A stretch of DNA of 58,360 nt, taken from positions 1-58,360 of the forward strand of contig CAJWDT010000005.1 of assembly GCA_913031395.1 (NCBI GenBank), written 5' to 3'. The first letter of the stretch is position 1, and every line of letters starts with the position of its first letter. Below, piece after piece: positions 37,479 to 46,475 of this stretch. The position numbers and the translations under genes are program-made. The notes below the pieces were generated by a model. That model did no database searches. It had not been told where the DNA came from and was given only the letters and a program-made list of their open reading frames with translations. The stretch is from an uncultured Gammaproteobacteria bacterium (lineage in GTDB: Bacteria; Pseudomonadota; Gammaproteobacteria; Magnimaribacterales; Magnimaribacteraceae).

Positions 37479-38672
37479 CTAAAAAACTTGTTTAAGTATT
37501 TCGATTCCTTCTTTTATATCATCATCATTTATATTTAAGGCTGGAGCAAGTCTAAGACAATTAGAGCCTGCAGATACTAGGATTAATCCATTGTCATAGC
37601 ATCTATCTATAACTTTGCTTGATTCTTCATTTATTAAATCACAGCCTATCCATAACCCTTCAGATCTAATCGCAGAGAACACACTTTTTTCTTCGTTAAG
37701 CTCGTTTAGCAGCTTTACAAAAAGTTTTTCCTTTCTCAGTACTTCATCTAGAAATTCTTTATCACTAACTACTGTTAAGACTGTATCTGCTACTGCGCAT
37801 GCCATAGGATTACCACCAAAAGTTGAGCCATGCGTACCAGGCTGCATACTTTCTCCTATTGACCTTGTTGTAAGAGTGGCTCCAATTGGCATTCCACCTC
37901 CCAAGCCTTTAGCTGAGGTTAAGATGTCAGGCTCAATTTCATAATGCATGTATCCATAAAGACTTCCCATTCTGCCAACACCACTTTGCACTTCATCGAC
38001 AATCAATAAAGCTCCATGAATAGACGTCAAAGATCTTAATTTATCCATGAATTCTTGAGTCGCTGAATAAACACCAGCTTCACCTTGAACAGGTTCGATA
38101 ATTACGGCTGCAGTTTTCTCACTTATAAGATTTTCTAGTCCTTTAATATCATTAAATACTCCGTGTTTAATTCCAGGCATTAAAGGTTCAAATCCTTTTT
38201 TATGTAATTCAGTACCACCAAGTGAAATATTTAATAGAGATCTACCATGGAAAGAACCCTCGAAGGATACAATTTCACTTCTTGGACTGTTGTTTGAAGA
38301 GTGATATTTTCTGGCAATTTTAATTGCCGCCTCATTGGCTTCTGAACCAGAATTACTAAAGAAGACACTTTCAGCAAAAGTTAGTTCAGTGAGTTGTTGA
38401 GCTAGCTTAACCGCTGACTCATTTGTGAGATAGTTACTCACATGCCATATTTTTTGAGCTTGTTTTGTTAGGGCATCTATTAAGTCCGGATTAGCATGAC
38501 CTAACGAATTGACAGCTATTCCTCCTCCAAAATCAATATACTCTTTATTATCCTTGTCCCATAATCTGGATCCTTTTGCTGATTCAGGCACAAAGTAAGC
38601 AGGGGCATAATTTGGCAACATCACATCGTCATAAATTTCCCTTAAATGATTATTTTTACTATTTTCTTTCAT
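37479..38672 (-). CDS. argD: Acetylornithine (succinyldiaminopimelate) aminotransferase
   Basis: This 397-residue class III PLP transaminase converts N-acetylglutamate semialdehyde to acetylornithine and probably acts in lysine/DAP synthesis. The cofactor site includes SNSGSEANEAAIKIARKYH (106-124), Asp226 in LLIVDEVQSGVGR and Schiff-base Lys255 in TSAKGLGGG. Length and motif order match ArgD/AstC. Since no ast catabolic genes are nearby, the biosynthetic name is preferred. The gene stands apart from other arginine genes, as is usual in gammaproteobacteria. Confidence 0.9.
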   Translation of the reverse strand: MKENSKNNHLREIYDDVMLPNYAPAYFVPESAKGSRLWDKDNKEYIDFGGGIAVNSLGHANPDLIDALTKQAQKIWHVSNYLTNESAVKLAQQLTELTFAESVFFSNSGSEANEAAIKIARKYHSSNNSPRSEIVSFEGSFHGRSLLNISLGGTELHKKGFEPLMPGIKHGVFNDIKGLENLISEKTAAVIIEPVQGEAGVYSATQEFMDKLRSLTSIHGALLIVDEVQSGVGRMGSLYGYMHYEIEPDILTSAKGLGGGMPIGATLTTRSIGESMQPGTHGSTFGGNPMACAVADTVLTVVSDKEFLDEVLRKEKLFVKLLNELNEEKSVFSAIRSEGLWIGCDLINEESSKVIDRCYDNGLILVSAGSNCLRLAPALNINDDDIKEGIEILKQVF

Positions 38673-38722
38673 TTGATTAAGCCTACAGAGTTAGACAGTA
38701 GTATTATAGGTACCCTTTTTAT

Positions 38723-39205
38723 ATGGTCAAAATTGAAACTAACTCGAAAGAGAACACTCATCGTATTTTACTACGACCCAATCAATCTACGGATTGGAAG
38801 TCGAGCCTTATATTTATTCTAATTATAGCCTTTACGTGCTTAACAATAGGAATTGGATTTGCTTTTGCAGGAGCTACTATGATTTTACCCTTTGCTGGTT
38901 TGGAGGTTCTTTTTGTTGGTATTTGTGTCTATCTGGTTATGAAAAAAACATACAAACAAGAAGTGATAACTTTAACAAAAGAAACTTTAAAGATTGAAAA
39001 AGGTGGAGGCAATATTGATCAAGTCTGGGAATATTTTAGAATGTGGTCTTATGTTTCTGTTGAAAGACCAGATCATCCTTGGTATCCAGCTCACATAATT
39101 GTGACATCTAAGGGTGAGAGAGTTCCTATAGGAGACTTCTTAAATGAAGATGAAAAAGAAGACCTAGTTACTAATTTAGAAAGAATAATCCAAGAATTAA
39201 AATAA
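38723..39205 (+). CDS. DUF2244 family membrane protein
   Basis: This 160-residue protein has two adjacent transmembrane segments (about residues 27-48 and 53-73) followed by a soluble domain. RILLRPNQSTDWKSSL near the N-terminus and ATMILPFAGLEVLFVGICVYL are typical DUF2244 sequence. Family members often neighbour cytochrome oxidase genes, but none is present here. Function is unknown. It ends 1 bp from the stop of the convergent acyl-CoA dehydrogenase gene. Confidence 0.8.
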   Translation: MVKIETNSKENTHRILLRPNQSTDWKSSLIFILIIAFTCLTIGIGFAFAGATMILPFAGLEVLFVGICVYLVMKKTYKQEVITLTKETLKIEKGGGNIDQVWEYFRMWSYVSVERPDHPWYPAHIIVTSKGERVPIGDFLNEDEKEDLVTNLERIIQELK

Positions 39206-40369
39206 CTATTTTCTTTGATTGAACCTTTTGCCAACCATAGCAGAAGCTATATTGATTTTTTGGATATCTATTGTTCCTCCAGCAATTCCCCATCCCCAGA
39301 CATCTCTGTATCTTCTCTCCATGCTGTATTCTTTATTAAATCCGTAGCCTCCCATGAGTTGCATAGCCGAAGCTACCACCTCTCTGGCAGTTTCGTTAGA
39401 AAAGCATTTCCCAACGCTGGACTCAAAAATACTTGGAAAACCTTCTTGTGCATTATGAGCAGCTCTATGTATTAAAAGTCTTGAGGCTTCAACCTTCATA
39501 GCCATTTCTGCTAATTTCATTTGAACTGCTTGGAATTCAACAATTTGTTTACCAAATTGCTCTCTTTCTTGGACATAATCAATAACACTTTCTAGGGCAC
39601 CAGACGCTTGTCCCAGGCACATAATTGCGTTTCCACATCTTTCAAGATCAAATGCCTCCATGAGCTTTTTAAATCCTCCATTAGCTTCGACAATGATATT
39701 TCCTAGAGGAACTTCTACATTATCAAAATAGATATCTGCAGAAGGAATTCCATTCCAGCCCATTAAACTCTCTTGTTGACCAAAGCTTAAGCCATCTGTT
39801 CCTTTTTCAACATAGACAGCACCTATTCCATTAGCTCCAGGGTCATCTGACATCCTGCAATATACGACATATCCTTCTGAATGACCTCCACCAGAACACC
39901 ATCTTTTTGTTCCATTAAGTAAAATTTTATCATCTAGTATTTCTGCTTTTGTGGTTAGATCAGTAAGAGCAGATCCGGCGTTTGGTTCAGACATTGAGAC
40001 TGCTACGACGATATTACCCTTACAAACTTCTGGGATAATTTTATTTTTTAATTCTTCAGAAGCAAAATGTTCTATAGCTTTCACAGGACCAACACAGCTT
40101 TCAAATATTGGAAAAGCAACAGCTGAAGAAATTTTAGCAAACTCCTCCATGACTAATAATGCGTCTAGGTTAGAAAGCCCTAATCCTCCATATTTCTCTG
40201 AAACATTTATACCTAAAAACCCCATATCAGAATATTTTTTTAACCATTCCTTGGATAGAGGCTCACTAGTTTGCTCCATATCATGAGCAACATCGACCAT
40301 TTCATTTTGAGCAAAACTTCTCGCTGTTTGTTGTAATTCTTTTTGTTGATCTGAAAGTTTAAAATCCAT
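39206..40369 (-). CDS. Acyl-CoA dehydrogenase
   Basis: This 387-residue flavoenzyme has the N-terminal SDQQKELQQTARSFAQNEM, the FAD-contact VSMSEPNAGSALTDLTTKA, the middle-domain strand ADIYFDNVEVPLGNII and the C-terminal QLMGGYGFNKEYSMERRYRD. It ends in a WGIAGGTIDIQKINIA segment at the place of the usual catalytic loop. It has an AGGAG Shine-Dalgarno and follows the CoA-transferase gene by 9 bp. That suggests activation of a carboxylic acid as CoA thioester followed by alpha,beta-dehydrogenation. The natural acid is unknown. Confidence 0.9.
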   Translation of the reverse strand: MDFKLSDQQKELQQTARSFAQNEMVDVAHDMEQTSEPLSKEWLKKYSDMGFLGINVSEKYGGLGLSNLDALLVMEEFAKISSAVAFPIFESCVGPVKAIEHFASEELKNKIIPEVCKGNIVVAVSMSEPNAGSALTDLTTKAEILDDKILLNGTKRWCSGGGHSEGYVVYCRMSDDPGANGIGAVYVEKGTDGLSFGQQESLMGWNGIPSADIYFDNVEVPLGNIIVEANGGFKKLMEAFDLERCGNAIMCLGQASGALESVIDYVQEREQFGKQIVEFQAVQMKLAEMAMKVEASRLLIHRAAHNAQEGFPSIFESSVGKCFSNETAREVVASAMQLMGGYGFNKEYSMERRYRDVWGWGIAGGTIDIQKINIASAMVGKRFNQRK

Positions 40370-40378
40370 AATTTTCTC

Positions 40379-41563
40379 CTAGATGATCCTCTCTAATTTA
40401 AATTGTTCTATATCCTCATGGCTATAACCAAGATCAGTTAAGATCTCATGATTATGTTCTCCTAGCTCTGGCGATCTAAGATTTATTTTACCTGGGTTTT
40501 CGGATAGTTCTACAGCAGGCCCAACAACAGAATAGCTTTTTTCCATAGTTGGATAGTTCATTTTTACAAAAGAACCTTTCTCAAGAATATGTCTTTCATT
40601 CAAGGTTTGATTTGCTTTTAGAACTTCACCTACCGGAATTCTAGATTTTTCTAACTCAATTATAGCTTCTTGAGAAGTTTTATCAGAGCACCATTGAGAC
40701 ATTCTTTCACTTATGAGGTGGCCATTTTCACCTCTGCTTAGATCATCTTTAAATTTCTCATCACTTAACCAAGTATCCTCTCCCATTAAATTAGCCCACC
40801 TTTCAAAAAGAGGCTGACCAACAGTCTGAACCAATATCCACCCATCTTTTGTTTGGAATGTATCCGAAGGTCCAGAAGTTTGTGCTCTATTCATTGATGC
40901 AAATCGATTAACATTTAAGATCTCTTGCTCTATTAAAAGACTATTTGTTGTAGTCAATGCGGTTTGTAGTAAGGAGGTTTGAACTCTTTGACCTTTACCA
41001 GTTTTTTGTTTTTCCAAGAAAGCTAACATAGTTCCAAAAGCAGCTAGAGAGGCACTGCAAAAATCTACATAAGGAGCATAAGCTTTAGTTGGTTGTTCAG
41101 AGTCTCCAGTCATATCCATTGCCCCAGACATAGCCTGTGCAACTCCATCAAATCCAACTCTCTCAGCATAAGGGCCGGTAGTTCCAAAAGCTGTGTTAGA
41201 AGTAAGAATTATACCTGGGTTAATTGATCGGAGATTTTCATAATCCAAACCCATAGACTTTAGTGTTGGTTCGGGGAGATTGGCAATTACAATATCGGAA
41301 CGTTCTACTAGCTTTTTGACTATATCCTGACCTTTATCTTTGGTAGGGTTTAGGGTTAAACCAAGCTTATTTCTATTTAGTTGAAGAAACATTGCACCCT
41401 GGCCATCTTCAGATACAGGAGTAACGTACCTATCTTCACTGCCGCTTATTCTTTCAATTCTTATTACCTCCGCTCCGTAATCTGCCAACAAGGCACCACA
41501 AAATGGCCCTGCTATATATCTTCCAAAATCTAAAACCTTTACACCTTCTAATATTCCACTCAT
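40379..41563 (-). CDS. Family III CoA-transferase (CaiB/BaiF type)
   Basis: This 394-residue protein is counted from the ATG at 41563, where AAGGA lies about 10 nt upstream; another ATG at 41572 is almost on top of that site and is also possible. The N-terminus GVKVLDFGRYIAGPFCGALLADYGAEVIRIE is the family signature. The MSGAMDMTGD segment and catalytic Asp167 in APYVDFCSASLA fit formyl-CoA and carnitine-CoA transferases. It moves CoA between carboxylic acids. It is followed by an acyl-CoA dehydrogenase. Confidence 0.9.
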   Translation of the reverse strand: MSGILEGVKVLDFGRYIAGPFCGALLADYGAEVIRIERISGSEDRYVTPVSEDGQGAMFLQLNRNKLGLTLNPTKDKGQDIVKKLVERSDIVIANLPEPTLKSMGLDYENLRSINPGIILTSNTAFGTTGPYAERVGFDGVAQAMSGAMDMTGDSEQPTKAYAPYVDFCSASLAAFGTMLAFLEKQKTGKGQRVQTSLLQTALTTTNSLLIEQEILNVNRFASMNRAQTSGPSDTFQTKDGWILVQTVGQPLFERWANLMGEDTWLSDEKFKDDLSRGENGHLISERMSQWCSDKTSQEAIIELEKSRIPVGEVLKANQTLNERHILEKGSFVKMNYPTMEKSYSVVGPAVELSENPGKINLRSPELGEHNHEILTDLGYSHEDIEQFKLERII

Positions 41564-41618
41564 AACAGTCATTTCCTTAATATTTAAATTTCGCCATTTA
41601 TTTCAAGTCTCTAGGGAT

Positions 41619-41624
41619 TATAAT
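41619..41624 (+). promoter_or_regulatory. Candidate -10 hexamer (TATAAT) for the 41631 gene
   Basis: A consensus TATAAT ends only 6 nt before ATG 41631, which would place transcription initiation at or beside the start codon. The -35 region is poor (TTTATT at 16 bp). It also sits in the spacer divergent to the CoA-transferase. Confidence 0.35.
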
Positions 41625-41630
41625 CAAGGT

Positions 41631-42038
41631 ATGACAGATCAAGAAATACCTGAAGGTTTTAAAGAGCTTAAAATTCCTCAACCTCATATTGAGAATATGG
41701 GTCCCGGATATTACAAAAAAGAAGATAACCAATTATTTATGATTTTTTATGCTAAAGAAGAGCATAGTAATTTTTATGATTCAGCACATGGAGGAGCGCT
41801 TATGGCTCTGGCTGACTTCTGTATGACATCTTCCATGATGCAAGACAGAAACAGCTTGGTTACAACAGTTAGTTTTCATACTGAGTTTGTAGCTCCTGCT
41901 CCCATTGGCAGTAAACTACTTATTCGTTGCAAACCGACTAAAATTGGAAAATCTTTAGGCTTTTCAGAAGGTGACATAACTGTAGATGGGAAAACTATAA
42001 TTAATTTTGGAGGAGTAGGAAAAATACTAAAAACATAA
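41631..42038 (+). CDS. PaaI-family hotdog thioesterase
   Basis: This 135-residue hotdog protein has the catalytic region NFYDSAHGGALMALADFCMTSSM, with the HGG motif and an Asp eight residues on, typical of PaaI/HGG thioesterases. VTTVSFHTEFVAPAPIGSKL is the central strand pair. It would release CoA from an acyl-CoA in the cytoplasm. Its stop shares one base with the next gene's ATG (TAATG), so the downstream reductase is probably translated by re-initiation. It is divergent from the CoA-transferase and dehydrogenase unit. Confidence 0.82.
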   Translation: MTDQEIPEGFKELKIPQPHIENMGPGYYKKEDNQLFMIFYAKEEHSNFYDSAHGGALMALADFCMTSSMMQDRNSLVTTVSFHTEFVAPAPIGSKLLIRCKPTKIGKSLGFSEGDITVDGKTIINFGGVGKILKT

Positions 42039-43216
42039 TGGAAAAAAAATACGAAATAATAGTTTATGGAGCTACTGGATTCACGGGGCAGATATGTTGT
42101 AAGTATTTAAGAGATAATTATAGCGACTTAGTTTGGGCTATTGCAGGTAGAAATGGAGATAAACTAGAGCAAATCAAATCAGACTTTAGTCTGAATTGTG
42201 ATGTAGTTGTTGCTGATGGGGGAGACATAGATTCGTTAAGATCATTGGCAAGTCAAACTAAAGTCGTTTTATCGACCGCAGGACCATTTGCAAGATATGG
42301 ATCTCTACTAGTACAGGCGTGTGTAGAGAATGGAGCTCATTACACAGACATAACAGGTGAAAATCACTGGGTGAGAGGTTTGATAGACAAACATCATGCT
42401 GAAGCAGCTTCAAAAGGAATTAGAATCATTCCTTCGTGTGGCTACGATTCTATACCTTCAGATATTGGAGCATTTTTTACTATCTCTCAATTTGATAAAC
42501 CAGTTTCTAGAGTGGATGTTTACCATCAAGCACAAGGGGGAGCTTCGGGAGGCACTATAGAGACTATTTTTACTATGGACGGACTGACCAAGGAAATGAG
42601 AGACCCTTTTGTTTTAAATCCAGAAGAAACCGTATCAGAAGAGCAAAGACAAAAATCTAAAGATGGATTTATTATCGAACAGGTTGAAGGAATAGAAGGC
42701 TGGAGCGGTATAGGCATGATGGCAGTAGCTAATACTAGAGTTGTAAGGAGATCTGCTGCATTAATGGAGCAGAATCAGAAATCTTACGGAACAAATTTTA
42801 CTTTTGGAGAACATGGATTATTTTCTACTAAAGGAATGGCTAGGTTGGCTTCTTACGGATCAATATTAGCTTTTATCGTAATTGCCACTCCTTTAAAAAG
42901 ACTGGTTAGACGTTTTCTTTTAAAACCAGGCCAAGGACCTAGTCAAGAAACTCAAGATCAAGGCTGGTTTAGGGCGACTTTCGTTGCTTATTCAGAAGAT
43001 AATGAAAGAAAAATATGTTCCATGTTTGGATCTGGAGATCCAGGTTATAAATCTACTGGAAAGATGGTTTGTGAATCTGCTTTAGCTCTTGCTAGGTCTG
43101 ATAATCTTCCGGGCGGTAATGAATATGGAGGAGTGCTTACTTCGGCAGTTGGTTTGGGCAATGTGTTAATAGACCGACTCAAGAGTGCAGAAATAGAATT
43201 TAAAGTTATAAATTAA
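42038..43216 (+). CDS. Saccharopine-dehydrogenase-like reductase (trans-enoyl-reductase type)
   Basis: This 392-residue protein has an N-terminal Rossmann domain (IIVYGATGFTGQICCKYL, residues 7-24) and the TAGPFARYGSLLVQACVENGAHYTDITGE block of SCCPDH-type proteins. A small hydrophobic helix (SYGSILAFIVIATPLKRLV) occurs near residue 280. In actinobacteria relatives act as trans-acting enoyl reductases in lipid synthesis, while eukaryotic relatives sit on lipid droplets; lysine metabolism is unlikely. It is translationally coupled to the thioesterase and overlaps the convergent phosphofructokinase by 4 bp. Confidence 0.82.
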   Translation: MEKKYEIIVYGATGFTGQICCKYLRDNYSDLVWAIAGRNGDKLEQIKSDFSLNCDVVVADGGDIDSLRSLASQTKVVLSTAGPFARYGSLLVQACVENGAHYTDITGENHWVRGLIDKHHAEAASKGIRIIPSCGYDSIPSDIGAFFTISQFDKPVSRVDVYHQAQGGASGGTIETIFTMDGLTKEMRDPFVLNPEETVSEEQRQKSKDGFIIEQVEGIEGWSGIGMMAVANTRVVRRSAALMEQNQKSYGTNFTFGEHGLFSTKGMARLASYGSILAFIVIATPLKRLVRRFLLKPGQGPSQETQDQGWFRATFVAYSEDNERKICSMFGSGDPGYKSTGKMVCESALALARSDNLPGGNEYGGVLTSAVGLGNVLIDRLKSAEIEFKVIN

Positions 43217-44469
43217 ACTTTAAAAGTTTTAAGTTTTTTCTTCACCACCTTATTCTTCAAAGAAGCTGTTTCTATTACGCCATCTTTATAAGGAGGATAC
43301 GCTTCCCCTTGTATCAGAGGTCTTAAATAATTTTTGCAAGCCTCAGTCACTCCAAAACCATCTTTAGTAATGAAGTTTTGGGGAAGTTTTCTCTCTACGT
43401 TAGCTACTTTGGAAAGTTTTACTTTATCTATCTTCCAACTATACGGGTTGGAGCTGACCCTTTTGATTATTGGCATTACTGCATTTTCTCCAGAAAGTGC
43501 AAATCTAACAGCAGCTTTTCCCACCGCATAAGCTTGATCTAAATCAGTTTTTGAAGAAATATGCCTTGCAGCTCTTTGCAGATAATCTGAAACTGCCCAG
43601 TGATATTTGTATCCTAAATTATCTTTGATCATCTCTGCAATCGTAGGTGCAACTCCACCAAGTTGTTTGTGACCAAACGAGTCTACAGTTCCTGCATCTG
43701 CAATAAATTCTCCATTTTTAAAACGAGCTCCTTCAGAAACCACAATTACGCAAAAACCATGTTTTTTTATAGTTTCTTTAACTCTTTTTAAAAACTTAGC
43801 TTTATAAAAAGGTACTTCTGGAAGCAATATAATATGTGGCGCAGAATTATTCTTGTCATGAGCTAATCCTGATGATGCGGCTATCCATCCTGCATGTCTT
43901 CCCATGACCTCCATGATAAAAACTTTAGTAGAGCTCTCAGACATACTCTGAACATCTAAAGAAGCTTCTCTAACTGATGTGGCAACATACTTTGCAACAG
44001 AACCAAACCCTGGACAATTATCTGTATAAGGCAAATCATTATCTACTGTTTTTGGTATACCTATACACTGAACTGGGAATCCTGCATCTATAGTGAATTG
44101 AGAAATTTTATTAGTAGTATCTTGCGAATCTCCGCCACCATTATAAAAAAAGTAACCTATATCATGCGCCCTAAAGACCTCAATCAATCTTTCATATTCC
44201 TTCTTGTTACTGGAGGAATCTTTCAGCTTATGTCGACATGAACCAAAAATTCCTCCTGGTGTATGCTGAAGCTTTTTAATCTCAACGATATCTTCGATAC
44301 TGGTATCTATGATGTCTTCTCTAAGAAGCCCTCGAATACCATTTTTCCCAGCATATAATTTATTGATACGTTTCGACTTTCTAGCTGCTTCAATCACACC
44401 TCCAGCAGTTGCATTGATGACAGAGGTTACTCCTCCAGACTGAGCATATATAGCATTCTTGGCCTTCAT
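43213..44469 (-). CDS. Phosphofructokinase, PPi-dependent type
   Basis: This 418-residue PFK has the PFKA fold: substrate motif GIPKTVDNDLPYTD (Asp143), MEVMGRHAGWIA and VVVSEGARF. Two residues decide the phosphoryl donor. At the ATP-enzyme GGDG site the sequence is GGGDS, placing Asp114 where ATP enzymes have Gly, and Lys140 replaces the Gly of GIPGT. Both indicate pyrophosphate rather than ATP, making the step reversible and energy-saving. It is divergent from mpl by a 61-bp spacer. ATP-type PFK is the alternative, judged unlikely. Confidence 0.88.
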   Translation of the reverse strand: MKAKNAIYAQSGGVTSVINATAGGVIEAARKSKRINKLYAGKNGIRGLLREDIIDTSIEDIVEIKKLQHTPGGIFGSCRHKLKDSSSNKKEYERLIEVFRAHDIGYFFYNGGGDSQDTTNKISQFTIDAGFPVQCIGIPKTVDNDLPYTDNCPGFGSVAKYVATSVREASLDVQSMSESSTKVFIMEVMGRHAGWIAASSGLAHDKNNSAPHIILLPEVPFYKAKFLKRVKETIKKHGFCVIVVSEGARFKNGEFIADAGTVDSFGHKQLGGVAPTIAEMIKDNLGYKYHWAVSDYLQRAARHISSKTDLDQAYAVGKAAVRFALSGENAVMPIIKRVSSNPYSWKIDKVKLSKVANVERKLPQNFITKDGFGVTEACKNYLRPLIQGEAYPPYKDGVIETASLKNKVVKKKLKTFKV

Positions 44470-44475
44470 GATCGC

Positions 44476-44481
44476 ATAATA
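44476..44481 (-). promoter_or_regulatory. Candidate -10 hexamer for the PPi-phosphofructokinase gene
   Basis: On the minus strand TATTAT lies 6 nt before the ATG at 44469. No good -35 is seen. The mpl gene on the other strand has the mirror arrangement 40 bp away. Confidence 0.3.
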
Positions 44482-44519
44482 CTTGAAAACAATTCTATCT
44501 TGTAATCATTCTTGATAGT

Positions 44520-44525
44520 TATAAT
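44520..44525 (+). promoter_or_regulatory. Candidate -10 hexamer (TATAAT) for mpl
   Basis: TATAAT ends 5 nt before the mpl ATG at 44531, so the transcript would begin at the start codon. The nearest -35-like TTGTAA is only 14 bp upstream, which is short. Confidence 0.35.
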
Positions 44526-44530
44526 GATTT

Positions 44531-45886
44531 ATGGCAAAAGATAAAGTCCATATACTTGGTATTTGCGGTACATTTATGGGGGGGCTAGCCCTGTTAGGCA
44601 AGGAAGAAGGAATTGAAATTAGTGGTTGCGATACTAATATCTATCCTCCGATGTCCGATCACCTTAGAGAAATGGGCATTGAAATCATTGAAGGCTATGA
44701 TTCCAACAAATTACCTGATGCAGATATTTATGTAATTGGAAATTCTATATCAAGAGGAAATCCTGCTTTAGAGTATCTTCTTTCCAGTAAAGCAAATCTT
44801 ATTTCTGGACCTGAATGGCTTTATAAGACTATTTTGAAAAATAAAAAAGTAATTGCAGTGTCAGGTACTCATGGCAAAACAACCACTACAGCAATGCTTG
44901 CATATATTTTTGAAAATCAAGGAATAGATGCAGGTTATTTGATAGCAGGAAAACCAAAAGATTTTTCTAAGTCGGCAAGAAAAGGTACAAGCGAAATTTT
45001 TGTAATTGAAGCAGATGAATACGATACAGCATTCTTTGATAAGAGATCTAAGTTCATTCATTACAAACCTGATACTCTAATTATAAATAATCTTGAATAT
45101 GATCATGCTGATATCTTTCCTGACATTTCTTATATTTTTAGAGAGTTTCATCATCTAATTAGAACGTTAAAAGAAGAAGCAAATATTATTTTCCCATCTG
45201 ATGATTCGAATATCACAAAAGTCTTAGATTTAGGCTGCTGGAGTAAATTGATAAGTTATGACTTTAATGGAAAACATGAAAATTCTCTAAACATTCAAGA
45301 TGATGCATTAAAACCTTTATTGAGGATTAGGAATCAGGAAGAATCAATAGATTGGCAAATGTTTGGAGAGCATAACGCAAGAAATGCTATGGTGGCTGTA
45401 CTTGCAGCTGATCAGTATGGAGTTTCTTTAAAAGATTCTATAAGCTCTCTAAAGAAATTTAGAGGTGTTGCTAAACGTCAGGATGTTCTACTTAATACAG
45501 ATGAATTGATCATAATTGAGGATTTTGCACATCATCCTACCGCTATACAAACTACTATCGAGGGTATTAAAAAAAATTATCCAAACCATATACTGACTGC
45601 AGCAATAGAATTACGTTCAAATACTATGAAATCTGGTTTGCATGACGATAGATTGGCTGAGGCTGTAAGTTCAGCCGACAAAGTCTATTGGAAAAGCGAA
45701 GATAGATTTCAAATTAAGAGGTTAGTTGACTCATTACCTAATAAATCAGTGCCACTCAATAATAATAAAAGTTTTATAAATGATTTCGAGTCAATGAATT
45801 CAAAAAAGGATATTCTGATCATTATGTCCAATGGAGACTTCAATGGACTGTCAAGGGACCTTTTAGATAAGTATAGAAATGACTAG
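44531..45886 (+). CDS. mpl: UDP-N-acetylmuramate:murein-tripeptide ligase
   Basis: This 451-residue Mur-ligase-fold enzyme recycles L-Ala-gamma-D-Glu-meso-DAP onto UDP-MurNAc. The N-terminal Rossmann domain starts VHILGICGTFMGGLALL (Mpl-specific, versus the MurC start). The ATP loop is VSGTHGKTTTTAM near residue 113. IEADEYDTAFFDKRSKF and the DFAHHPTAI motif follow. It links to the cell-wall cluster later in the window. It overlaps the next gene by 8 bp and has no strong Shine-Dalgarno. Confidence 0.94.
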   Translation: MAKDKVHILGICGTFMGGLALLGKEEGIEISGCDTNIYPPMSDHLREMGIEIIEGYDSNKLPDADIYVIGNSISRGNPALEYLLSSKANLISGPEWLYKTILKNKKVIAVSGTHGKTTTTAMLAYIFENQGIDAGYLIAGKPKDFSKSARKGTSEIFVIEADEYDTAFFDKRSKFIHYKPDTLIINNLEYDHADIFPDISYIFREFHHLIRTLKEEANIIFPSDDSNITKVLDLGCWSKLISYDFNGKHENSLNIQDDALKPLLRIRNQEESIDWQMFGEHNARNAMVAVLAADQYGVSLKDSISSLKKFRGVAKRQDVLLNTDELIIIEDFAHHPTAIQTTIEGIKKNYPNHILTAAIELRSNTMKSGLHDDRLAEAVSSADKVYWKSEDRFQIKRLVDSLPNKSVPLNNNKSFINDFESMNSKKDILIIMSNGDFNGLSRDLLDKYRND

Positions 45887-46475
45887 ATTAACAACAACGC
45901 CTTTATTCCCTTTAACAATAAACGTTTTACCTGGAGCATACCTTCCTTTACAAATATTTGAACCAAGATATATAGACATGATTAAGAATTGTTTAAGCAA
46001 TTCAGAAGGTTTTTGTATTGTATTGATTAAACCTGAAGATGATCAAGAGCTCGGAGATCTGCCAAATCATCATGACATAGCAACTTATGTGGAAATTGTT
46101 GATTTTAATCAATTAGAAAATGGATTACTTGGAATAACAGTTCAAGGCAAAGAAAAGATCAAGATATCCGAAAGATGGAAACAAACAGATGAGTTGCTCT
46201 TAGGAAAAATTACTAAAGTTCAAGAAGAGGATGATGATTTATCTTTAGATCCTAGATTCTTAGATCTATGGGATATGGTCAAAGAAGTGACTAGTCATCC
46301 GGAGATTAAGAAACTTAATCTAGATCTAGATTTGAATAGTTCAAAAAGCGTTTGCTATATTCTTGCAAGCATTCTTCCTTTAACTCCTCTAGAAAAGCAA
46401 ACTATCCTTGAACTTGATCAAACTGTAGATAAATTAAACTACCTTAAAGATGTAATTAAGAAACTAGGAGGTTAG
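45879..46475 (+). CDS. LON-substrate-binding-domain (Lon N-terminal-like) protein
   Basis: This 198-residue protein consists of a Lon N-terminal domain without ATPase or protease parts. It begins TRLTTTPLFPLTINVLPGAYLPLQIFEPRYIDMI, the standard LON fold entry (P-L-x-x-x-V-L-P-G). A helical C-terminal half includes PLTPLEKQTILELDQTVDKL. Such stand-alone proteins are common in gammaproteobacteria; binding of peptides or unfolded proteins is presumed but unproven. It overlaps mpl by 8 bp and abuts the convergent carotenoid oxygenase stop. Confidence 0.85.
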   Translation: MTRLTTTPLFPLTINVLPGAYLPLQIFEPRYIDMIKNCLSNSEGFCIVLIKPEDDQELGDLPNHHDIATYVEIVDFNQLENGLLGITVQGKEKIKISERWKQTDELLLGKITKVQEEDDDLSLDPRFLDLWDMVKEVTSHPEIKKLNLDLDLNSSKSVCYILASILPLTPLEKQTILELDQTVDKLNYLKDVIKKLGG

